From assembly GCA_016869375.1 (NCBI GenBank), contig VGEH01000039.1, forward strand, positions 1 to 33,769: 33,769 bases of DNA, written 5' to 3'. Numbering within the stretch: position 1 is the first letter of the stretch; each line of letters opens with the position of its first letter. Source of the DNA: Alphaproteobacteria bacterium (lineage in GTDB: Bacteria > Pseudomonadota > Alphaproteobacteria > SHVZ01). The notes under the pieces were generated by a model. That model ran no database searches. It was not told the DNA's origin and was given only the letters and a program-made list of their open reading frames with translations. Positions 14,951 to 24,112 of this stretch are shown here, piece after piece. A program made the translations under genes and the position numbers.

Positions 14951-15361
14951 TCACCTTGGTGCGGATCCCTTCAGCACCGCGTCGAGCCTCGATTTGAGGT
15001 CGGTCAGCGACACCGGCTTCACCAGATAGCCGTTGACATTGTGCTCCTTGGCGAAGAGCACGGTGTCGCGGTTGGCGTCGGCGGTGAGGAAGATGACCGG
15101 CGTCAGGGCGATCGAGCGCACCTTGAGGCCGCGTAGCGTCCGGAGGAACTCGCGGCCGCTCACCGGCTCCATGTGCACGTCACAAAGGATCACGGTCGGC
15201 CGCGTCCGCACGGTCTCGTCGAGCCCGGCTTTGCCCTCGCCCGCCTCGACCACCGAGACGATGCCGATCTGCAGCAACAGGCGTTTGATCAGGAGCCGCG
15301 TGTGCGACTCGTCCTCGATGATCAGGACGGTGACGCCGTTATAGGGGGAAGCCTGGGCCAT
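14951..15361 (-). CDS. Single-domain response regulator 2
   Basis: This 136-residue receiver-only protein has phosphoacceptor Asp61 (VILCDVHMEP), acidic residues IIEDE, switch Thr in FLTADAN and Lys in GYLVKPVS. It lies 9 bp after the hybrid kinase stop, so the pair are almost certainly co-transcribed. It differs from receiver 1 mainly in helices 1, 2 and 4, where partner specificity usually lies, while the segment FAKEHNVxGYLVKPVSL is nearly identical in both. This suggests a tandem duplication followed by divergence in partners. Confidence 0.92.
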   Translation of the reverse strand: MAQASPYNGVTVLIIEDESHTRLLIKRLLLQIGIVSVVEAGEGKAGLDETVRTRPTVILCDVHMEPVSGREFLRTLRGLKVRSIALTPVIFLTADANRDTVLFAKEHNVNGYLVKPVSLTDLKSRLDAVLKGSAPR

Positions 15362-15370
15362 GGGCCGACC

Positions 15371-18300
15371 TCACGCGGGCTGGGGAAGGGAGGCGACGGC
15401 GCCGGCGACCTCGTCGAGGCTCTTGCGGAGCCCTCCCGAGAAGAGGCGCGCGGTGTCGAGATCGCCGTCGTCGAGACAATCCTGCATGTCGGCGGCAAGC
15501 TGGCCGAGCCTGACGGCGCCGACCGAGCGCGCCGCGCCCTTGAGCGCATGCGCATGGCGCCGGGCTTGCGCCGCGTCATCCGCGTCCAGTGCCGCCTGCA
15601 TCGCCGCCGCGTTGCGTTCGGACTCGACGACGAAGCTGCCGAGGAAGGCGAGCGAATCCTCGTTGACGCCGCCGAAGGCCTCGCCGATCGGTGTGAGATC
15701 GAGAACCTGCGGATCGATGCCCGGTATCGCCGGTGATCCCGGTGTCGCCGGTGGCCGCTCCTCCTGCCGACGCCGGAAGTCCGCCGCCTCAGGCAGGAAG
15801 CGCGCCAGCGTTTCCGCCAGACGCGCCGAGTCGATCGGCTTGGTCAGATACGCATCCATGCCGGCGTCCAGGCATTGCTGCTCGGTGCCGGCGAGGGCAT
15901 CGGCGGTGAGTGCGACGATCGGCAGGCGGCCGCCGCCATCGGCCTCGCGTCGGCGGATCGCGCGCGTGAGCTCGAAGCCGTCCATCTCCGGCATGTGGAA
16001 GTCGGTGAGAAGAAGACCGTAATTGCCGCCGGCCTCGATGCGCGTCAGGGCCTCGCGTCCGTCCTCGGCGAGCTCATGGGCATATCCCCGCTGGCTCAGC
16101 AGGCGCGAGATCACGATGCGGTTGGTCTCGTTGTCCTCGGCGACCAGGATCAGGACGCCGGCGGCGCGCGCCTCCTCGATCGGCGGCGGGGCGAAGCCGG
16201 TCGCGTCGGCGCTGCCGGGCAGGCTGGCGTCTTCCAGGTCGGCACGGCCGAGCGATGCCGCGATCACGCGCCAGAGTCGGCGGCGGCGGATCGGCACCGT
16301 CATCGCCGCGAGCAGGCCGAGGCGATCCGCCTCGCTGAGCGTCGAGGCCAGCCCACGCGGCGCGACCAGCGCGATCTTGATCCCGGACTCCGCGAGCATG
16401 CGAACCCGGAACAGCGCCGTCTCCCGGTCTGCTTCGGCGGCGATGAGCGCGAGATCGGCGGCGCCGGGCTCGACCTCGGCGTCGAGCGCCTCGAAGCGGG
16501 CGGCGATGCCGGCCCAGCGCAGCTGGCGTTCGAGCGCCCGGCGCTGGGTGTCGGCGAAGCCGAGCGCGACCACCCGCGCATCGTCGATCTTGGGATCCGG
16601 CCGCTCGGCCTCGGGCATGACGGCGGGGAAGGGCAGCGCGGCCCAGAAGGTCGAGCCGGCGCCGAGCGTGGACTCGACGCCGACGGAACCTCCCATCAGC
16701 TCGACGAGCCGCCGGCAGATCGAGAGCCCGAGTCCGGTGCCGCCATAGCGCCGCGCGGTCGAGGTGTCGGCCTGCTGGAAGGCCTGGAACATTCGGCCTT
16801 TCTGTTCCTCGCTGAGCCCGATGCCGGTGTCGATCACCTCGAAGCGCAGCTTCTCCGCGCCCTCGATCGAGGGCAGGCGCTCGACCCGGAGCACGACGCT
16901 GCCCTTGTCGGTGAACTTGACCGCGTTGCTCAACAGGTTGAGCAGGACCTGGCGGAGACGGGTCGGATCGCCGATCAGACGGTCGGGAATGGAAGGATCG
17001 GCGTCGACGGCCAGCGTCAGGTCCTTGTCGGCGGCGCGGCCGGCGATCAGCTCGCCGGCGCCCTCGACGATCTCGAGCAGCGAGAACTCGACGGACTCGA
17101 TGTCGAGCTTGCCGGCCTCGATCTTCGAGAAGTCGAGGATGTCGTTGATGATGGTCAGCAGCGCCTGCGAGGAGCTGCGGATCACCTGGCTCATCGAGCG
17201 CTGGTCGGATGAGAGCTTCGTCTGCTCCAGCATCTCGGCCATGCTCATGACGCCGTTCATCGGCGTGCGGATCTCGTGGCTCATCATCGCGAGGAAGGAG
17301 GATTTGGCCTGCGTCGCGGCCTCGGCGTCCTCCTTGGCCTGACGGAGCTCGTCGTCGCGCCGCTTGCGGCGGGTGATGTCGCGGATGAAGTTGCAGGCGA
17401 ACTCGTAAGTTCCGGTCTTGATGTGCTTGATGCTGCTCTCGATCGGCATCAGCGAGCCGTCGGCCCGGATCATGCTGCGCTCGAGCGGCGCCTCGCGCTT
17501 GCCGTCCTTGATCGCCTGCCACAGCCGCTCGGCGTCGGCGCGCGTCACGCCCGGGATCTGGATCACCTCGCTCGCGTGGCGGTCATGCAACGCGCCCGGC
17601 TCGTATCCCGCCATGGTGGCCGCCATGCGGTTGGCCTCGATGATCGTGCCCTTGGGATCGATCCAGATGATGCCCTCGGCGGCGTTCTCGAGCGTGAAGT
17701 GGGCGACGCTGAGCTTGTCGTTCGCCTCCTGCACCTGGCGGAAGGTGCGTCCGACGACGACGTAGGTCAGCAGGAAGAGCAGCATCAGGACGCCGAGATA
17801 GGCGCCGCCGGGCAGCGCGTAGGTGCGCACCACCTCGGCGTGGAGATGGTCGAGCGGCATGATCTCGATCAGCCGCCAGGGCGCGCCGTCGAAGGAGCGA
17901 TAGGTGACGGCGACGCCGTCGCCGACCTCCTGGCCGAAGCGCCGCACCGAGAGCGAGCCGAGCACCGAACCGTGCAGGCTCTCGGGCAGGCGCTGCTGCA
18001 GGCCGCCCATCTCGCTGAGGCTCGTGAGGTTGGACTCGGCGAGGATGCGCCGGCGGTTGTCGACCAGCAGCAGCGTCCCCTCGCTGTCGGCCGAGCGCAG
18101 GAAGTCCTGCAGCTCGGCGACCGGCACCTCCATGGCGACGACGCCGGCGAAGCGCTGCCCGTCATAGACCGGCGCGCCGCGGACGAGGACATGCCCAGGC
18201 CCGGTCTCGCTTCGATAGGCCGGCGTCCAGAAGGCCGAGCGCGACGGATTCAGCTCCGGCGTGCCGTACTGGTAGAAGTCGTTGGTGAAGAAAGTGTCGT

Positions 18301-18871
18301 CGAACCCCTCCGCGGTACGGAAGGGATGCACATAAGCGACCGCATGCGGCGTGATGAAATAGACCGATCCGCCCTTGTTGTTGCGCTCGTGCACGATGCG
18401 TATCGGGCGCGCGAGGTCGAAGGCGACCTCGGCATCGGCGACGATCTGCGTCGGCGTCGGACGGGGAAAGCCGGCGAGATAGGCAAGCGCATCGTCGAGC
18501 GCGAGAAGGTTGCCGCTGTCGAGCCCGCGATCCTCGGCCGGGACGCTGTCGAGGCTGTGGACGCCCTTCTCGGGATAGGAAAGCCAGCGGAAGAGGCGCG
18601 GATCGCGCGACATCGCGGCCAGCGTCGCCTGATCCTTGAGGAACGCCTCGGCATGGCTCCTGAGCAGGCCGACCAGGTCCTCGATCCGGCGAACCTTGAT
18701 TTCGAGCTGCCCCTTGGCGTGCTCGACGGCTTCCTGGCGCTGCGCCAGCGCCTCGTCGAAATCCCGCCGGGCGACAAGCCCGAGCGCGACGATCGAGGCG
18801 GCCAGCACGAGCGCGAAGGCCGCGACCACGATCCGGGTCGGGCCAGCCGTGAACCACCGTATCAACCCCAT
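15371..18871 (-). CDS. Hybrid sensor histidine kinase with pseudo-receiver, receiver and HPt
   Basis: This is a 1166-residue membrane phosphorelay kinase. Transmembrane helix 1 (~13-35) and helix 2 (~355-378, YLGVLMLLFLLTYVVV) enclose a ~320-residue periplasmic sensor that looks like a double Cache/PDC domain (GVVAMEVPVAELQDFL). Then come PAS (~390-500, ENAAEGIIWIDPKGTI), HisKA with SHEIRTPMNG (His ~530), HATPase with LLNLLSNAVKFT, DTGIGL and GTGLGLSIC, a degenerate receiver (~770-880) in which I find no Asp-containing acceptor motif, a true receiver (AEDNETN; LLLTDFHMPEMDG, Asp ~950), and an HPt domain with HAHALKGAARS (His ~1108). The order matches BarA/TorS-like tripartite kinases. It has AGGA about 9 nt before its ATG, and its two partner receivers follow. 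The signal is unknown. Confidence 0.93.
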   Translation of the reverse strand: MGLIRWFTAGPTRIVVAAFALVLAASIVALGLVARRDFDEALAQRQEAVEHAKGQLEIKVRRIEDLVGLLRSHAEAFLKDQATLAAMSRDPRLFRWLSYPEKGVHSLDSVPAEDRGLDSGNLLALDDALAYLAGFPRPTPTQIVADAEVAFDLARPIRIVHERNNKGGSVYFITPHAVAYVHPFRTAEGFDDTFFTNDFYQYGTPELNPSRSAFWTPAYRSETGPGHVLVRGAPVYDGQRFAGVVAMEVPVAELQDFLRSADSEGTLLLVDNRRRILAESNLTSLSEMGGLQQRLPESLHGSVLGSLSVRRFGQEVGDGVAVTYRSFDGAPWRLIEIMPLDHLHAEVVRTYALPGGAYLGVLMLLFLLTYVVVGRTFRQVQEANDKLSVAHFTLENAAEGIIWIDPKGTIIEANRMAATMAGYEPGALHDRHASEVIQIPGVTRADAERLWQAIKDGKREAPLERSMIRADGSLMPIESSIKHIKTGTYEFACNFIRDITRRKRRDDELRQAKEDAEAATQAKSSFLAMMSHEIRTPMNGVMSMAEMLEQTKLSSDQRSMSQVIRSSSQALLTIINDILDFSKIEAGKLDIESVEFSLLEIVEGAGELIAGRAADKDLTLAVDADPSIPDRLIGDPTRLRQVLLNLLSNAVKFTDKGSVVLRVERLPSIEGAEKLRFEVIDTGIGLSEEQKGRMFQAFQQADTSTARRYGGTGLGLSICRRLVELMGGSVGVESTLGAGSTFWAALPFPAVMPEAERPDPKIDDARVVALGFADTQRRALERQLRWAGIAARFEALDAEVEPGAADLALIAAEADRETALFRVRMLAESGIKIALVAPRGLASTLSEADRLGLLAAMTVPIRRRRLWRVIAASLGRADLEDASLPGSADATGFAPPPIEEARAAGVLILVAEDNETNRIVISRLLSQRGYAHELAEDGREALTRIEAGGNYGLLLTDFHMPEMDGFELTRAIRRREADGGGRLPIVALTADALAGTEQQCLDAGMDAYLTKPIDSARLAETLARFLPEAADFRRRQEERPPATPGSPAIPGIDPQVLDLTPIGEAFGGVNEDSLAFLGSFVVESERNAAAMQAALDADDAAQARRHAHALKGAARSVGAVRLGQLAADMQDCLDDGDLDTARLFSGGLRKSLDEVAGAVASLPQPA

Positions 18872-18905
18872 GGGGTAATCCTAACGGATCACAGTGCTTG
18901 ATGGT

Positions 18906-18937
18906 ATTTACTTAAATTTGCCAGTAATTTACTAAAC
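18906..18937 (-). promoter_or_regulatory. Direct repeat in the AT-rich region upstream of the hybrid kinase operon
   Basis: ATTTACT (plus strand) occurs at 18906-18912 and again at 18927-18933, each followed by AAA within two bases. The two starts are 21 bp apart, about two helical turns. The segment is the most AT-rich part of the locus and lies 35-70 bp before the kinase ATG, where a promoter and activator sites would be expected. No specific regulator can be named. Confidence 0.35.
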
Positions 18938-18983
18938 GGTAACCTGTTCCGTAGCAGCCAGGGCGTCGCGGTGAACCGAAGCC

Positions 18984-20417
18984 CTAGCGTTTGCTCAGCT
19001 TTTTGAGGTCCGGGAGGGGCCGGCGCAGCTTCGGATCGCCCTCGAAAAGCCGCTCCAGCGCATGGGCGCACTCAAGCGTGAAGCGGTCGGACTGGTGCGG
19101 GCCGGTAACCATAAGGCCGAAGGGGGTGCCGGTCGGCTCCAGGCCGCAGGGGATCGAGATCGACGGATGCCCGGTCAGGGTCATCGCATAGGTCAGCGCC
19201 AGCCAGTGGAAATAGGTGCGCAGCTGCTTGCCGTTGATCTTCTCCATGTAGAGCTGGGTCCAGGGGAAGGGCGGCACGGCGACGGTCGGCGACAGGATCA
19301 GGTCGTACTCCTGGTGGAACTCCTGCACGCGGCGGAAGATCTTGGTCTGCTCGGCATGCGCCCAGGCGACGTCGGAGGCGGTGTACTTCAGCCCCTCCTC
19401 GTAATTGGCGATGAGGTTGGGGCCGAGCATGTCGCGGCGCTTCTCGTAGTTCTCCTTGTGCCCGGCAAGGAAGCTGACGGCGCGCAGAACCTCGAAGACG
19501 CGGTCGGCCTCGCCCATGTCGGGCGTCGCCTCGACGCAGCTGCCGAAGGCCGAGCGGAACCGCTTCACGCGATCCCGGAAGGTCTTCCGGATCCGGTTGT
19601 CGACCGGGCAGAAGCCGAAATCCTCGGTGACCGCAACACGCAGGCTCGAAAGATCGACGGGGCGAAGCTCGGCGAAATGCGAGCTCGAGGGATGCGAGAA
19701 GGGGTCGGCGGAGTCATAGACCGCGATCGCCGAGAGCATCAGCGAGGCATCCGCGGTGGTGCGTCCCATCGGGCCGACCACCGAGAGCGGCGTCCATCCG
19801 AGGCCGCGGCGCTCGGAAGGCACGAGGCCGGGCGACCCGCGCACGCCGACGACGCCGCAGAAGGCGGCCGGGATACGCAAGGACCCGCCGGTGTCGGAGC
19901 CGGTGCAGAGCGGCAGCATCGAGGTCGCCAGCGCGACCGCCGAGCCGCCGGAGGAGCCGCCGCAGATCCGCTTCGGATCGAAGGGATTGCCGGTCGGTCC
20001 CCAGACCGGGTTGTTGGTGTTGGCGCCGGCGCCGAACTCGGGAACGTTGGTCTTGCCGACGACGATGGCGCCCGCCCGCCGGCAGGACTGGACCATGAGC
20101 CCGTCCTTCTTCGGGAAGTTCTTCTTGAAGATGGGCGAGCCGAAGGTGGTCGGCAGGCCCTCGGCGTCGTCGAGATCCTTCACGCCGAGCGGCAGCCCGT
20201 GCAGCGGACCCAGATAGTCGCCGCGCATCACCGCGGCCTCGGCCGCCTTCGCCTCCTGCTCGGCGCGCGGCCAGATCGTCGCCGTCACCGCGTTCAGGGT
20301 CGGGTTCACCGCGCGAATGCGCTTCTTGCAGCTCTTCAGGAGCTCGACCGGCGAGATCTCCTTCGCGCCGATCATGCGGCGCAGTTCCACCGCGGTGAGA
20401 TCGCAAAGCTCGGTCAT
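18984..20417 (-). CDS. Amidase-signature family hydrolase
   Basis: This 477-residue amidase should cleave an amide, releasing ammonia or an amine. The Ser-cisSer-Lys triad is visible: Lys80 in HGLPLGVKD, the cis-Ser in GGSSGGSA (about 153-160) and the nucleophile Ser179 in GSDTGGSLRIP. The length is standard. GatA-type amidases share this core, but there is no gatB or gatC here and the C-terminal half (TQLYMEKINGKQLRTYFHWLAL) looks like the free amidase group. No signal peptide. It is followed 70 bp downstream by the tail of the interrupted glycosyltransferase on the same strand side (which is upstream in transcription), so it may be the second gene of that transcript. The substrate is unknown. 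Confidence 0.93.
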   Translation of the reverse strand: MTELCDLTAVELRRMIGAKEISPVELLKSCKKRIRAVNPTLNAVTATIWPRAEQEAKAAEAAVMRGDYLGPLHGLPLGVKDLDDAEGLPTTFGSPIFKKNFPKKDGLMVQSCRRAGAIVVGKTNVPEFGAGANTNNPVWGPTGNPFDPKRICGGSSGGSAVALATSMLPLCTGSDTGGSLRIPAAFCGVVGVRGSPGLVPSERRGLGWTPLSVVGPMGRTTADASLMLSAIAVYDSADPFSHPSSSHFAELRPVDLSSLRVAVTEDFGFCPVDNRIRKTFRDRVKRFRSAFGSCVEATPDMGEADRVFEVLRAVSFLAGHKENYEKRRDMLGPNLIANYEEGLKYTASDVAWAHAEQTKIFRRVQEFHQEYDLILSPTVAVPPFPWTQLYMEKINGKQLRTYFHWLALTYAMTLTGHPSISIPCGLEPTGTPFGLMVTGPHQSDRFTLECAHALERLFEGDPKLRRPLPDLKKLSKR

Positions 20418-20487
20418 GAGGGACTCATTCGAGAGACGAGGCAGGATCGCGAGAGTGGCGCGGCTGCTTCAGCCTTGGCAAGAGGCC

Positions 20488-22185
20488 CTATGGCCGGCTC
20501 GGCAGCCTCGGGATCGGCGTTCGCTGCGCGACATCGAGCTTGAGGTCGCGCCGGTCGATGACTACGGAGAGCATCACGTTCATGCGCTCGACGCTATGTA
20601 TCTGGATGCCGGCCATCATCTGCCGGCACTCGTCGAGCTCGACGATCCGCGTCGCCGCCGGCACGTAGTTCGACAGCGCGATGACGAAATCGGCCTCGCG
20701 CTCGTTCTCGGCCTCGACGAAATTTCGCGGGAAGTAGTACTTGGCCGCGACTTTGGGCCCGCAGATGCGGATCTTGAAGGTTCGCGCCTCGAACTCGCCG
20801 CCATAGCGTTCGCGCAGGACGCTCTCGAGGCCGCGCACGGCTTCGGCATAGGAGTTGCCCCAGTAGTCGAGCTTGTAGAGGCCATCGGCGCCTTCGACGC
20901 CGCCGATAAAGGCGTTGTAGTAGACGTACTCGTTCGGATGCAGGCGGGTCAGCACCGAGAGGTGGTATCCCGCATAGAGCGCAAGCATCGCGGCGAGCGC
21001 GCGACCGAGGCGGAGCGCAGTGGCATAGTCGATCGCCCGGTCGAGCATGAGCGCGGCGATCACCGCCAGCGGCGGCAGGATGAACAGGAAATGCCGCATG
21101 CCATTGAACACGGTGGCGCCGATGCCGACGGCATAGGCGACCGGGAACACGACGGCGAAGCCGACGCTCGCCAGCGCGATCAGACGCGCCGGATCGCGCC
21201 AGGTCGAGGCCCGCGTCAGCGCCCACAGCGACAGCGCCGAGGCCGCGACGACCAGGAGGACGGTCAGCTCCGGGAGCTTGAGCAGCGTGTATGTGGGCAC
21301 ATAGGTCCAGGGTACGTCCTTGGGCCAGTAATAGGTGCCGTCGAGAAGCACCTGGTAGCCATAGGCGTGATGCGAGAAGTCGTTGAGCGCGGCCAGCGGG
21401 TTCGCGATCGGCGCCTGCTGCGCGTAGGGCCAGAACAGCAGCATCGCCGGATACCCGACGATGACGACGGGCACCACGACACGAACCAGGCCGCTCATGC
21501 CGTCGGCGATCATGCGGCGCAGGCTCCGCTCCGCGAGGCCGCGCCACAACGACAGAGCGCCGATCAGAAGCCCGAGATAGCCGATCAGGAGCACGCCGCC
21601 GATGCGGACGCCGGCGGTCAGTCCGATGACGAGACCCAGGCGCGCGGCGAGCGAGAGCGGCACGGCCGGCCAGCTCTCCGGGATCCGCACGAGATAAGAG
21701 AGGCCCTAGACCATACCGACGGCGAAGGGAATGTCCTTCGGGTTGTTGAACATGTGACCGAGATAGTTTGGCGTCAGCGCCAGCAGCACCGTCGCGATCA
21801 GCGCGGCGCGCGGGCCGCCCAGCGCGCGGGCCAGCTTCCAGGTGCCGACGACGCCGAGAATGCCGATCGCGGCGTTGAAGGCGTGCCGCGTCTCGTAATA
21901 GCCGAGCGGTGAGATCTGGGTTAGCAGCGTCGCCGGCACGTCGAAGGCGCCGCCATAGATGTAGAGGTTCCACCAGCCGAGTGCGGTGGTGTCCTGCATC
22001 CAGGAGGCGTAGTACCGCACGATCAGCTCGCCATAGTAGGCGTGCAGATCTTCGTCCCAGGTGACTCCGTAATCGGGAAAGCGCCAGAGCGCAAAGAGGC
22101 CGAGCAGGGCCAGGAAAGCCCAAGACAAGCGGTCAGGGGAAACGAAATTGCGCCAGCTCGGCGCCGGCTCGAAGGCCCACCTCAT
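20488..22185 (-). pseudogene. GT39-type membrane glycosyltransferase split by an in-frame TAG
   Basis: The track shows two ORFs, 159 and 400 residues, but both are in the same minus-strand frame and are separated by a single TAG (21706-21708). Together they would make one protein of about 565 residues. The first part has the PMT/ArnT-like acidic motif VTWDEDLHAYYGE near residue 42 and a hydrophobic multi-helix region. It ends KDIPFAVGMV, and reading resumes with GLSYLVRIPESWP without any gap. The second part continues with more membrane helices and a soluble tail. The stop stands where a Trp (TGG) would fit, so a single G-to-A change is the simplest cause. Such enzymes transfer sugars from polyprenyl phosphates outside the membrane. 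It is likely inactive unless the amber codon is read through or the base is an error. Confidence 0.85.
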
Positions 22186-22318
22186 CGATCCCCCACGCCG
22201 CGTTCTTCGTTGAACGCTTCTTTATTTCCTACCCTTGTCCATCATCAGGACATCCGAGTGCGGCTAAACCGTGGCTTAAGCGCTATCGTGTTGGCAAGCC
22301 TTTCGAGGACATCGGGCC
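22186..22318. promoter_or_regulatory. Divergent promoter region
   Basis: This 133-bp gap separates the leftward glycosyltransferase from the rightward glycosidase gene and is AT-richer than the flanks, so it should carry promoters for both. GGCTAAA and GGCTTAA form a near-repeat about 12 bp apart (22262-22279). I cannot point to a convincing -35/-10 pair. Confidence 0.3.
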
Positions 22319-24112
22319 GTGATCCGGACTCTCGTGCGCATACTTTGCATCGCGCTGTCGGTGGCGCTCGCCCCCTATGCGGGCGCGGCCGAGGAGCATG
22401 CGCCGTTCCTGCCGGCGCCGATCTGGGTCTACAACAACTGGTCGGCCTACGACGAGCTCTCCGACAACGTGCCGCTCAGCGAGGCGCTCGCGATGCGACA
22501 GCTCCAGGAGATCCTCCGGCTGCGCAAGGCCGGCGTGCGCATCGACTACTACATGATGGATGCCTTCTGGTACGACCCCGAAGGCGGCTATCGTACCTGG
22601 CGCCCGGAGAGCTGGCCGGAAGGGCCTGATCGCTGGATCGAAGCGTGCAAGGAGAACGGCATCGAGCCAGGGCTCTGGTTCAGCACCAACACGCTCACGC
22701 ACATGAAGCCTGTCGCGTGGTGGAAGGACTCGCTCGACAAGGACGGCTATGCGATGGCGCTCTATACGGGCGGCTTCCTTGCCGACTTCATGGAGGTGCT
22801 GCAGCACTGGTACGACCGCGGCATTCGCATGTTCAAGCTGGACTTCGCGCTGTTTACCGTCCCGGCGAGCGGCGACCAGTCGGTCATGACCCGCCGCGAG
22901 ATCCGCATGCGCAACGAGTGGGCGCTCTACAACGCGTTGCGCGATTTCCGCGAAGCCAATCCGGATGCCGTGCTCGTCGCCTTCAATGGAATCGTCGGCG
23001 ACATCAGCTCGGTCGACCGGCCGCTGACGCCTTTCGCTAACAAGTGGCTGGAGGTCTTCGACACGCTCTATTCCGGCGACCCGCGCCCGGCCGATGTGCC
23101 GGCGATGGACTTTTGGCGCTCGATGGACATCTACTCAGACCACATGGTGCGCGCCTTCGAGCGCGACGGCGTGCCGTTGAGTCGCGTCGACTCCACCAGC
23201 GTCATGCTCGGCGAGACGGGCACCAACTACCGGCGCGGGACCGGAGGCTGGAAGGGCAGCCTGCTGCTGCAGGCCGCGCATGGCGGCTGGATCAACACCA
23301 TCCACGGGAGCCTCGACCTGCTCGGCGAGGAGGACGCACGCTGGCTGGCGAAGGTGCAGAGGATGTATGTGCCGCTCCAGAGCGCCGGCAGGACGCGTTC
23401 CTTCGGCAGCGGAACGCTCGGCAGCGCCGCGCCCTACGGTTTCGTCTCGGAGGACGTCTTCGGCGCCCTGACCATGGTGGTCAATCCTTCGCAGCGCGCG
23501 CGCGACGTCGAGCTTCCGCCGACGGCGCGTACCCGCGCGCGCATCCTGTTCCGCGACGCCGGATTCGATCCGGTGCTGGGCCGGACGACGATCACGCTGG
23601 GGCCCGGCCAGCTCGCGCTGATCGGCTCCGGCCGCTACGCCGCTCCCGCCTATGATCTGGGCGTCCAGGAGGACATCCGCATTCCGCGTGCGATAGAGCG
23701 GGTCGCGGCCGAGTTCATCGCGTCGAGGCCGAACGGGGCGGAGCCCGCGCCGGAGCAGATCAGTTCGCGCGCGCGACGGCGTCCGCTCGCGATCGAGGCC
23801 GTGATCGCACCGCCGGAGCGCGGCGACCTCCGCGTCATCCTGAGACGACGCGACACGGAAGGCTCGATGGCGCGACGCTTCTCGAAGAGCCCGATGGGGC
23901 GCCATCTCGTCATCGGCGCGACGCAGGGCGAGAAGGCGCTCCCGGTCGAGATCCGCTACGACAAGGTGGTGTGGAGCGGGCTTTCCTGGGCCGTGGGCGA
24001 GATCCGAGCCGCCGACATCGTCCCGGGAGCGCCGATCCGCATCCGCCTGTCCTCGGCCGAACGCGATCCGACGCTGCGCCTCGACGGCCGCATCTACCGC
24101 GTCGAGTACTAG
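22319..24112 (+). CDS. Exported glycoside hydrolase, clan GH-D (alpha-galactosidase-like)
   Basis: This 597-residue protein begins with a Sec signal (MIRTLVRILCIALSVALAPYAGAAEE, cleavage after AGA or AGAA). A TIM-barrel follows with the features of GH27/GH36-type enzymes: VRIDYYMMDAFWYDP on one strand, GIEPGLWFSTN on the next and MFKLDFALF (Asp ~174), where the clan keeps its catalytic nucleophile. The likely acid/base lies in the SMDIYSDHM region (near 270). The last ~220 residues look like beta-sandwich material (LVIGATQGEKALPVEIRYD) with an Arg-rich stretch between. It should cleave a terminal alpha-linked sugar in the periplasm or outside, but the exact family is uncertain. The start is a GTG with GAGG about 10 nt before it. 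Confidence 0.7.
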   Translation: MIRTLVRILCIALSVALAPYAGAAEEHAPFLPAPIWVYNNWSAYDELSDNVPLSEALAMRQLQEILRLRKAGVRIDYYMMDAFWYDPEGGYRTWRPESWPEGPDRWIEACKENGIEPGLWFSTNTLTHMKPVAWWKDSLDKDGYAMALYTGGFLADFMEVLQHWYDRGIRMFKLDFALFTVPASGDQSVMTRREIRMRNEWALYNALRDFREANPDAVLVAFNGIVGDISSVDRPLTPFANKWLEVFDTLYSGDPRPADVPAMDFWRSMDIYSDHMVRAFERDGVPLSRVDSTSVMLGETGTNYRRGTGGWKGSLLLQAAHGGWINTIHGSLDLLGEEDARWLAKVQRMYVPLQSAGRTRSFGSGTLGSAAPYGFVSEDVFGALTMVVNPSQRARDVELPPTARTRARILFRDAGFDPVLGRTTITLGPGQLALIGSGRYAAPAYDLGVQEDIRIPRAIERVAAEFIASRPNGAEPAPEQISSRARRRPLAIEAVIAPPERGDLRVILRRRDTEGSMARRFSKSPMGRHLVIGATQGEKALPVEIRYDKVVWSGLSWAVGEIRAADIVPGAPIRIRLSSAERDPTLRLDGRIYRVEY

